From the NCBI GenBank assembly GCA_041662005.1, contig JBAZTJ010000127.1, positions 1 to 7,278 of the forward strand: a DNA stretch of 7,278 nt. The letters are read 5' to 3'. The stretch is from DATHXC01 sp041662005 (GTDB taxonomy: Bacteria; Pseudomonadota; Gammaproteobacteria; Burkholderiales; Methylophilaceae). Within the stretch, counting starts at the first letter, position 1, and the number at the start of each line of letters is the position of its first letter. Under the pieces are notes generated by a model. The model did no database searches. It saw only the letters and a program-made list of their open reading frames with translations, and was not told the origin of the DNA. The position numbers and the translations under genes were made by a program. Positions 1 to 4,881 of the stretch are shown piece after piece.

Positions 1-149
1 TGCCAGCCCGTCCTGTGGCCAACGCAGCCTGTCTCTTCCAGTGCGCTCAGAAAGGCGTGGCTTAAAATTGGAGCGCCATCGGTCAACGCATTCCAGGATT
101 GCGCGTCCGCTTGGCTGATGCTGGTGAGCGTTTTTATTTCAGTAGACAT
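1..149 (-). CDS. FemAB/GNAT-like acyltransferase (DUF482-type), N-terminal fragment
   Basis: This is the first 49 codons of a gene that continues past the left edge of the window. The visible protein begins MSTEIKTLTS and contains the run LSHAFLSALEETGCVG followed by TGW (residues 29-49). I recognise this as the N-terminal signature of the family annotated as GNAT-type N-acetyltransferase or peptidoglycan biosynthesis/recognition protein (DUF482, FemAB-like fold). The reaction and substrate of that family are poorly defined, and the catalytic part is not in view. The ATG at 149 has GGA seven bases upstream. An in-frame ATG at 161, preceded by AGG, would add four residues (MEYS) and is equally possible. 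The gene lies on the same strand as the EF-hand gene, 159 bases downstream of it, so it could be co-transcribed or use its own promoter. I see no clear -35/-10 pair in the gap. Confidence 0.7.
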   Translation of the reverse strand, partial: MSTEIKTLTSISQADAQSWNALTDGAPILSHAFLSALEETGCVGHRTGW

Positions 150-308
150 GCTGTATTCCATACTACCTAAAATTAGCTGGACGCGTAAGCAACTTGCTGG
201 CGCAAACATGGAATCATGATTCAGGTCATAGTATGAAAAATAGGCGATATCACATGCTGGAGGAGTAACTCAGGAGAAGCCGAAAACAGCTCTGATGCGG
301 GATTAAAT
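150..308. other. Intergenic gap with a 12-bp palindrome
   Basis: This 159-base gap lies between the EF-hand gene and the acyltransferase gene, both on the minus strand. It has no convincing coding frame. The only clear structure is a perfect 12-bp palindrome, GAATCATGATTC, at 211-222, about 50 bases upstream of the acyltransferase start. It could be a regulator site, but no second copy is present nearby. No hairpin followed by a T-run is visible after the EF-hand stop codon, so no intrinsic terminator is called. Confidence 0.4.
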
Positions 309-881
309 CTAAAGTGTGCGTTTGCGATTACTGAGCATTGCATCCTTGCTCTTACGCTTACTTGGTTCGGGCTCTTGCACTTCCATCCGAATGGCAGAGG
401 CACGCTGACGCTCAACAATCTTTGCCTGTAGCGCCTCCAGTTCATCCAGCGACACTAAACCGTCACCGTTGAGATCGACAGCATTAAAATGCCGGGCAAC
501 TTGAGGCAGGCTTTCCGCAGCCTCCTCCATGGAAATAGTACCGTCATTGTCCTTGTCGGTCTCAGCGAATCTACTTTGAATTCGCTGATGCATCAAACGC
601 CGTCTTTCCTCGATCTGGACGTGGGCGGGATCTACGGTACGCGAGTACTCGTCAAGATCGCGGCGTAAACGGATGCTTTCTTCAATACTAATGGGGCCGC
701 CCAGTTTTTTGGGGGAAGCCGGCTCTTGAGCATCACTGTCCACACCTTTATTTGCCGCCTCATCAGCATTACTTTGATTATCGCGAGGCGCAGCAGATAA
801 ATGCCCGGAAAAAGCCAGTAAAATACACAGTGCTAAACACGCATGTTTATGATGTGAAAATAGATTTTTAGCTATCAACAT
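309..881 (-). CDS. Exported EF-hand calcium-binding protein
   Basis: This is a 190-residue protein of unknown specific role, predicted to be exported and to bind Ca2+. Residues 1-30 look like a Sec signal peptide: a Lys/His-rich start (KNLFSHHKH), a hydrophobic core ACLALCILLAFSG, and a likely cleavage after LSA at residue 30. Two canonical EF-hand loops follow. Loop 1 is DKDNDGTISMEE (residues 109-120) and loop 2 is DLNGDGLVSLDE (136-147). Both have acidic or Asn ligands at loop positions 1, 3 and 5, Gly at 6 and Glu at 12. Residues 31-100 are low-complexity and charged, and the tail (170-190) is Lys/Arg-rich. The ATG at 881 is preceded by an in-frame TGA two codons upstream, so the start is well bounded, though the ribosome-binding site is weak. 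The gene is divergent from the ompR/envZ pair. Small EF-hand proteins of this layout are common in proteobacteria and mostly uncharacterised. Confidence 0.85.
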   Translation of the reverse strand: MLIAKNLFSHHKHACLALCILLAFSGHLSAAPRDNQSNADEAANKGVDSDAQEPASPKKLGGPISIEESIRLRRDLDEYSRTVDPAHVQIEERRRLMHQRIQSRFAETDKDNDGTISMEEAAESLPQVARHFNAVDLNGDGLVSLDELEALQAKIVERQRASAIRMEVQEPEPSKRKSKDAMLSNRKRTL

Positions 882-929
882 TCTTCATGTGCACCATTAA
901 TTTTTTGTAAGCTGCATTTTTATGCTGTT

Positions 930-997
930 GTTTTAATGCTTGTTATGATGAGCCCCAAACTGCTTTTATTATCTAACTTTAAGTAGACTAGCCCCAA
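930..997 (-). promoter_or_regulatory. Candidate tandem promoters for the EF-hand gene
   Basis: Read on the minus strand, the 8-mer TTGGGGCT occurs twice, 39 bases apart (CCCCAA of the plus strand at 992-997 and 953-958). Each copy sits at a plausible -35 position. The distal copy is followed after 18 bases by GATAAT (968-973), a 5/6 match to the sigma70 -10 consensus. The proximal copy is followed after 17 bases by TAAAAC (930-935), a 4/6 match. TTGGGG itself matches only three of six -35 positions, so these are weak candidates, and the repeated octamer may instead be a regulator site. Confidence 0.35.
951..997. repeat. Direct repeat AGCCCCAA (2 copies)
   Basis: AGCCCCAA occurs at 951-958 and again at 990-997 on the plus strand, 39 bases apart start to start. 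The copies lie in otherwise AT-rich DNA, which makes these GC-rich octamers stand out. They coincide with the candidate -35 elements of the EF-hand gene. Confidence 0.6.
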
Positions 998-1065
998 GAA
1001 AGCAAGTTTCAAGATCCAATTATTATTAGAATAATGATGTTTGACGCGCAATAATGCCGCATGAA

Positions 1066-1154
1066 TGTAAATCGATTGTTTCAATGCATGCTGTGATTGT
1101 AAAAATTTGTAACAACTGAAAGTTTAGGCTATCTTGTTACGCTAACAGTATAAT
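1066..1154 (+). promoter_or_regulatory. Candidate ompR promoter with phased TGTAA boxes
   Basis: A perfect -10 hexamer TATAAT lies at 1149-1154, about 75 bases upstream of the response-regulator start, but no good -35 is found at 15-19 bases. The best is TTAGGC at 1124, with a 19-base spacer. Upstream, TGTAA occurs at 1066-1070, 1098-1102 and 1108-1112. The steps are 32 and 10 bases, which would place the boxes on roughly the same DNA face. A 7-bp inverted pair GTAACAA (1109-1115) / TTGTTAC (1134-1140) brackets the -35 area. A strong -10, a poor -35 and about 10-bp repeats just upstream are what an activator-dependent promoter of the OmpR family often looks like. Autoregulation by the downstream gene product is inference only. 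Confidence 0.45.
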
Positions 1155-1229
1155 AAGAAAACCAAATTCAACTAATTTCGGTGTGATTCAACCCTTTAAA
1201 AAGGTAGCCATTTCTCCAAATATAATCTT

Positions 1230-1958
1230 ATGCAAACATCCTTTAAAAAAATCCTGATGGTAGATGATGACCTGCGCATGCGTGAGCTGTTGCAGCGTTA
1301 TTTGACTGAACAAGGCTTTACTATAAAAACAGCCTCCGACTCAACCGAAATGGACATGATATTGGCGCAAGAGCATATAGATCTGCTGGTGCTGGATTTA
1401 ATGTTACCGGGAGAAGATGGCCTGGCTATTTGCCGCAGGCTCAGATCCGCCGGAAATGCTATGCCTATTATCATGCTGACGGCTCGCGGAGATGAAGTTG
1501 ACCGCATTATCGGGCTGGAAATGGGGGCTGACGACTACTTGCCAAAACCTTTTAACCCACGCGAGTTATTGGCGCGCGTCAATGCCATCATGCGCCGCCA
1601 TACCCGCAATCCGCCTAGTGCGCCGGCACTGAATTCAGAGTCCATCAGCTTTGGTGATTTTGTGTTTGACCCCTCTACCCGCAGCTTAAGCCGCGATGGT
1701 GTGCCCATCACTATCACCAGTGGCGAATACGCCTTGCTTAAAGTGTTCATCGATCATCCGCGTCAACCACTGTCCCGTGACAGGCTCATGCAACTGGCAC
1801 GCGGGCGGGAGCTGGATGTATTTGACCGCAGCATAGATGTGCAGGTATCACGCCTGCGCCGACTAATTGAAGTCGACCCTTCTCACCCTCGTTACCTGCA
1901 AACCATGTGGGGATTCGGCTATGTATTTATCCCCGATGGTGAAACCTCTAAAAATTGA
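1230..1958 (+). CDS. ompR: OmpR-family two-component response regulator
   Basis: This is a 242-residue cytoplasmic DNA-binding response regulator, close in length to E. coli OmpR. The receiver domain spans about residues 7-122, with the acidic pocket D12/D13, phosphoacceptor D56 in VLDLMLPGEDG, the switch Thr T84 (MLTARGD) and the invariant K106 in LPKPFNPRELLARV. The C-terminal winged-helix domain spans about 138-236. Its LSRDRLMQLARGRE (181-194), RSIDVQVSRLRRLIE (200-214) and QTMWGFGYVFIPDG (224-237) are very like the corresponding OmpR segments, which makes OmpR itself a better call than a generic paralogue. The ATG at 1230 is the only start in frame after a stop at 1197. It has no clear Shine-Dalgarno sequence; the nearest, AAGG, is about 25 bases away. 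The gene overlaps the histidine kinase gene by four bases, so the two are co-transcribed and probably translationally coupled. The regulated genes cannot be told from the window. Confidence 0.93.
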   Translation: MQTSFKKILMVDDDLRMRELLQRYLTEQGFTIKTASDSTEMDMILAQEHIDLLVLDLMLPGEDGLAICRRLRSAGNAMPIIMLTARGDEVDRIIGLEMGADDYLPKPFNPRELLARVNAIMRRHTRNPPSAPALNSESISFGDFVFDPSTRSLSRDGVPITITSGEYALLKVFIDHPRQPLSRDRLMQLARGRELDVFDRSIDVQVSRLRRLIEVDPSHPRYLQTMWGFGYVFIPDGETSKN

Positions 1959-3259
1959 AGCTGCTTCCCCGTACTTTACTAGCCCGCATCATGTTGTTGA
2001 TTGCGCTGCTGCTGGCTGTTGGCCAATATGCAGCGCTTAAACTTTTCGACTACTTCGAGCGCGAGCCTCGCGCTATTGCCTCTGCGCTACAGGCAATCAC
2101 CGTAGTCAATTTCACGCGCGCCTCCCTGTTGGCAGCTCATGAGAACCGGCGACTGGCGTTACTCTCAGAACTGTCCGGTAGCGAAGGTGTGCGCATCTAT
2201 GCGGCTGACTTGCTGGAAGAAGTAGAGCCGCTACCGGATGACCCTTACATTCGCATGATAGGCAAAAAGATTCGCGATCAGCTGGGGAAGGAAACCCTGG
2301 TTGCCATCAATCATTTTGGGGTGCCTGGCTTATGGGTAAGCTTTACCATCGGCCAGGATGACTACTGGGTGGTCATACCGCGCATCCAGGTGGAACGGCA
2401 TTTTCCATGGGAGTGGCTGGGCTGGGGCGCGCTCGTCATCCTACTCTCCCTGATAGGCGCTTACCTGATCGCAGCCCGCATCAACCAGCCCTTACGCTTG
2501 TTAGTAAAAGCTGCTGACCGCATACGCGATGGCGAGCTACCGCCGCAACTACCTGAGGATGGGTTTGATGAGCTGCGCGAAGTCAGCCGCACATTCAACC
2601 AGATGACGGAGTCGCTGACACAACTGGACGCCGAAAGAACCCTGTTGCTTGCAGGGGTTTCGCATGACTTGCGCACACCGCTGGCCAGGCTGAGGCTGGC
2701 AGTAGAAATGCTACCGGAAGAACAGACCGGCAGCCTGAAAGAAGGCATGGTGCAGGACATCACGGATATGGATAGCATCATCCACCAGTTTCTGGATTTT
2801 GTACGTGGCGTTGAAGGTGAGCCCACACAGATGATAGACCTGAATGCACTGCTGAAATCCCTGTTTGACCGACACACCAGGGCTGGGCGTAAACTGATAT
2901 TGCGCCTGGCACCGACCCACCTCATCCCACTACGCCCGCTTGCAATGCAGCGATTGCTGAATAACCTGATCGATAACGCCTTTGCTTACAGCCAAGGCAG
3001 TGAAGTTATCGTCGAAACAACCATTATGGCAAACTCGGTAATTTTGAGCGTACTGGATAATGGCCCTGGCATTCCACCTTCGCAAATGGCCAGGCTATTG
3101 CGGCCCTTTGAGCGGCTAGACACCGCACGCGGCAATAAGAGCGGTAGCGGCCTGGGCTTGGCGATTGCCAACCGCATCGCCAAGTTGCACAAGGGGCAAC
3201 TGGAGTTAATTAACCGGCCATCTGGCGGGCTGGAAGCCCGATTAACCCTGCCTATCTAG
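1955..3259 (+). CDS. envZ: EnvZ-type sensor histidine kinase (TTG start)
   Basis: This is a 434-residue inner-membrane sensor kinase and cognate partner of the upstream regulator. The order is: transmembrane helix 1 (about 9-29); a periplasmic part (about 30-153) without a recognised sensor fold; transmembrane helix 2 (about 156-174); HAMP (about 175-228); dimerisation/phosphoacceptor domain with H237 in GVSHDLRTPLARLRLA; and an ATPase domain with the N-box NNLIDNAFAY (336-345), G1 box DNGPGI (368-373), F-box RPFERLD (383-389) and G2 box GSGLGLAI (397-404). All catalytic motifs are intact. H237 and its flanks match EnvZ closely. The start is TTG at 1955, overlapping the regulator's TGA as TTGA, with an in-frame stop just upstream at 1949. 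Starting here gives MKLLPRTLLARI, the expected short cytoplasmic leader before helix 1, whereas the next ATG (1991) would remove it. The signal sensed is unknown. Confidence 0.92.
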   Translation: MKLLPRTLLARIMLLIALLLAVGQYAALKLFDYFEREPRAIASALQAITVVNFTRASLLAAHENRRLALLSELSGSEGVRIYAADLLEEVEPLPDDPYIRMIGKKIRDQLGKETLVAINHFGVPGLWVSFTIGQDDYWVVIPRIQVERHFPWEWLGWGALVILLSLIGAYLIAARINQPLRLLVKAADRIRDGELPPQLPEDGFDELREVSRTFNQMTESLTQLDAERTLLLAGVSHDLRTPLARLRLAVEMLPEEQTGSLKEGMVQDITDMDSIIHQFLDFVRGVEGEPTQMIDLNALLKSLFDRHTRAGRKLILRLAPTHLIPLRPLAMQRLLNNLIDNAFAYSQGSEVIVETTIMANSVILSVLDNGPGIPPSQMARLLRPFERLDTARGNKSGSGLGLAIANRIAKLHKGQLELINRPSGGLEARLTLPI

Positions 3260-3273
3260 GCAAGAACTCCAGG

Positions 3274-3286
3274 CTGGAATTTCCAG
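3274..3286. repeat. Short inverted repeat downstream of envZ
   Basis: CTGGAA-T-TTCCAG is a perfect 6-bp inverted repeat, 15 bases after the envZ stop codon. It lacks a following T-run on either strand and the one-base centre is too tight for an RNA hairpin without losing inner pairs. It is noted as the only dyad in the gap facing envZ and is not claimed as a terminator. Confidence 0.3.
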
Positions 3287-3303
3287 GTAAGCGTTAATAG
3301 ATA

Positions 3304-3331
3304 ACAAACCGGGTCAGGATGCTTGGCCCGG
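3304..3331 (-). terminator. Possible weak terminator of cysG
   Basis: The sequence CCGGGTC (3309-3315) and GGCCCGG (3325-3331) form a GC-rich stem with a 9-base loop. In cysG mRNA the stem is CCGGG/CCCGG plus a C-G pair beyond one A-C mismatch, and it can be extended outward by G-U and A-U pairs. It is followed by TTTGTTATCTATT, a broken rather than clean U-tract. The right arm lies inside cysG, and the TGA stop (3314-3316) is in the stem, so a terminating ribosome would compete with folding. In the envZ direction no T-run follows. Confidence 0.35.
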
Positions 3332-4708
3332 CTCAAACCAGGCTAGTTTTTCGCGCAGCTTCACGACTTCACCAATGATAATCAGGCACGGCGCTTTCAG
3401 CTCTTCGGCAGCCACTTTGTCGGCCAGTGTCAATAAGTCCGCCACCACCACCCGCTGCCTGATAGTTGTGCCCTGCTGTACCACAGCCGCAGGCATAGCT
3501 CCAGGCATGCCATGCTCGACCAGCTTCCTGCAAATCTCAGGCAGGCCCACCAGCCCCATGTAAATCACCACGGTCTGCTTGGGCCTTACCAATACAGACC
3601 AATCTAGGTCAACTGAGCCATCCTTTAAATGACCGGTAGTAAACAGGCAGGATTGCGCGAAATCGCGGTGTGTCAGCGGAATGCCCGCATAACTGGAAAC
3701 GCCGCTGGCCGCAGTAATGCCGGGGACAACCTGAAACGGCACGCCATTTTCCATTAGCGTTTCAATTTCCTCACCGCCACGCCCAAAAATGAATGGGTCG
3801 CCACCCTTCAGACGTAATACACGCTTACCTTCTTTAGCCAGTCGCACCAACAACTCATTGATTTCCTCCTGTGGCAAAGTATGTCGATCGCGCGCCTTGC
3901 CAACATAAACCAACTCGGCATCACGTCGCACCAGCTCCATCACTTCGGGACTGACCAACTTATCATAGACACACACATCGGCCTGCTGCATCAGGCGCAA
4001 GGCTCGGAATGTCAGCAAGTCCGGGTCACCCGGGCCGCCGCCAACCAGATAGACTTCGCCGCGATGAATCACCTCAGCATCCCCTGCCAGCATCTCTGCC
4101 AAAGCCTGGCGGGCTGTTGCCTCTTGGCCGGAAAACACCAGTTCAGCGATAGGCCCCTGAAAGCTTTCCTCCCAGAAAATTCGGCGCTGTTGCGAGCTGG
4201 CAAAACGTTCTTTCACTTGGGTACGGAACTCTGCGGCTAAAGTCGCTAATCGTCCATAAGCGGCGGGCACCATGGTTTCAATCTTGCTGCGTATCAACCG
4301 TGCCAATACCGGCGCCGCACCACCGCTGGAAATTGCAATCACGATAGGAGAGCGATCAACGATTGAGGGCATGGTGAAAGTACACAGCGCAGGCGCATCC
4401 ACCACATTCACCGGAATATTGCGGGCTTTGGCTGCCTCAGAAACAGCAACGTTTATAGCCTCATCATCCGTGGCAGCGATGACCAGACAAGCGCCTTGCA
4501 ATTGCTCGGGGGCAAACAGCGCCTGGGTGTAGCTTATTTTTTGCGCAGCCGCCATATCTGCCAGTTCATGGCAAAGCTCAGGTGAGAACAGGTCAACAGC
4601 CGCATCCGCCTTAAGCAACATCGTCACCTTGCGAGTTGCTACATCGCCGCCGCCGATAACGACACAACGCCGACCGGCTATTTTCATAAAAATGGGGAGT
4701 GAGTGCAT
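3314..4708 (-). CDS. cysG: Siroheme synthase CysG (trifunctional)
   Basis: This is a 464-residue fused enzyme that makes siroheme from uroporphyrinogen III. The N-terminal half (about 1-205) is the precorrin-2 dehydrogenase/sirohydrochlorin ferrochelatase. It has the NAD-binding turn VIGGGDVATRK (17-27), the catalytic-type Asp D104 in NVVDAP, and the ISSGG segment with S128, equivalent to the phosphorylated Ser of Salmonella CysG. The C-terminal half (about 216-460) is the SAM-dependent uroporphyrinogen-III methyltransferase. Its motifs are YLVGGGPGDPDLLTFRA (220-236), VYDKLVSPEV (247-256), GKARDRH (270-276), LRLKGGDPFIFGRGGEE (298-314) and VIYMGL (381-386). Length and domain order match the family. 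MHSLPIF at the start fits other CysG proteins better than the second Met at residue 8. The ribosome-binding site is weak (GGGG about 12 bases upstream). The gene is divergent from miaB and convergent with envZ, so it is apparently monocistronic here. Siroheme serves sulfite and nitrite reductases, which are not in the window. Confidence 0.95.
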   Translation of the reverse strand: MHSLPIFMKIAGRRCVVIGGGDVATRKVTMLLKADAAVDLFSPELCHELADMAAAQKISYTQALFAPEQLQGACLVIAATDDEAINVAVSEAAKARNIPVNVVDAPALCTFTMPSIVDRSPIVIAISSGGAAPVLARLIRSKIETMVPAAYGRLATLAAEFRTQVKERFASSQQRRIFWEESFQGPIAELVFSGQEATARQALAEMLAGDAEVIHRGEVYLVGGGPGDPDLLTFRALRLMQQADVCVYDKLVSPEVMELVRRDAELVYVGKARDRHTLPQEEINELLVRLAKEGKRVLRLKGGDPFIFGRGGEEIETLMENGVPFQVVPGITAASGVSSYAGIPLTHRDFAQSCLFTTGHLKDGSVDLDWSVLVRPKQTVVIYMGLVGLPEICRKLVEHGMPGAMPAAVVQQGTTIRQRVVVADLLTLADKVAAEELKAPCLIIIGEVVKLREKLAWFEPGQAS

Positions 4709-4728
4709 GCGGCTATTTTACCCCGTCA

Positions 4729-4757
4729 TTGGCAATCCGCGTCGCCTGGGCTACAAT
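4729..4757 (+). promoter_or_regulatory. Sigma70-type promoter of miaB-phoH-ybeY
   Basis: TTGGCA at 4729-4734 (5/6 match to -35) and TACAAT at 4752-4757 (5/6 match to -10) are separated by exactly 17 bases. This is the best promoter match in the window. Transcription would begin near 4764 and leave a leader of about 118 bases before miaB. The element lies just upstream of the divergent cysG start (4708), so polymerase binding here could interfere with cysG transcription. No equally good promoter for cysG is visible; a TAAAAT hexamer close to its start lacks a -35. Confidence 0.7.
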
Positions 4758-4881
4758 TAGGCCTTAGCCTACTGTTTTTTTAAGAAATTTTGCACCCTCA
4801 CCCACCCCGCTTCACATCCCATGGCATGCCCTCGCCTCAATCGGCACGCCTCAAAAATCCAGTTCTACGCCAGCCAATATC
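4758..4881 (+). other. miaB leader: small hairpin with T7, then C-rich G-poor tract
   Basis: The leader begins with a short perfect hairpin TAGGC-CTTA-GCCTA (4758-4771), followed three bases later by seven Ts (4775-4781). It then runs into a C-rich, G-poor tract. In 4791-4860 I count 34 C and 9 G out of 70. The predicted transcription start (about 4764) falls inside the hairpin, so RNA from that promoter would not contain the whole stem. The C-rich tract resembles a Rho-utilisation region by composition only. A 26-codon open frame, ATG at 4821 to TAA at 4896-4898, overlaps the miaB start in another frame. It has no Shine-Dalgarno sequence and is not called as a gene. Confidence 0.4.

Larger units (their letters stand above)
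882..1229. other. AT-rich divergent intergenic region
   Basis: This 348-base stretch separates the minus-strand EF-hand gene from the plus-strand response-regulator gene. It is markedly more AT-rich than the flanking genes and holds no credible coding frame. The left half carries two promoter-like TTGGGGCT boxes facing the EF-hand gene. The right half carries TGTAA boxes and two TATAAT hexamers facing the response regulator. Individual elements are listed separately. Confidence 0.8.

Noticed and set aside
221..445. Minus-strand frame of 74 codons overlapping the end of the EF-hand gene
   Set aside because: It shares most of its length with the EF-hand gene in another frame. That gene has clear Ca2+-binding loops and a signal peptide, whereas this frame shows neither.
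914..925. Small hairpin GCAT-TTTT-ATGC in the EF-hand gene upstream region
   Set aside because: A 4-bp AT-containing stem is expected by chance in AT-rich DNA and is not followed by a terminator-like tract that would make sense for either gene.
1041..1046. TTGACG as a -35 for an ompR promoter
   Set aside because: It is a good -35 match, but no acceptable -10 hexamer occurs 16-18 bases downstream.
1193..1204. Dyad CCTTT-AA-AAAGG upstream of ompR
   Set aside because: The arms are low-complexity and the two-base centre cannot form a stable RNA loop. It is likely chance in an A/T-rich stretch.
2461..2925. Open frame of 154 codons antisense to envZ
   Set aside because: Its translation is Ser/Arg/Cys-rich, typical of reversed coding sequence. 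It overlaps the HAMP and phosphoacceptor region of a fully conserved kinase.
3881..4240. Plus-strand frame of 119 codons inside cysG
   Set aside because: It is antisense to the conserved methyltransferase motifs of CysG, with no domain or start signals of its own.
4823..4830. Palindrome GGCATGCC in the miaB leader
   Set aside because: An 8-bp palindrome is too short to interpret alone, and no second copy is nearby.
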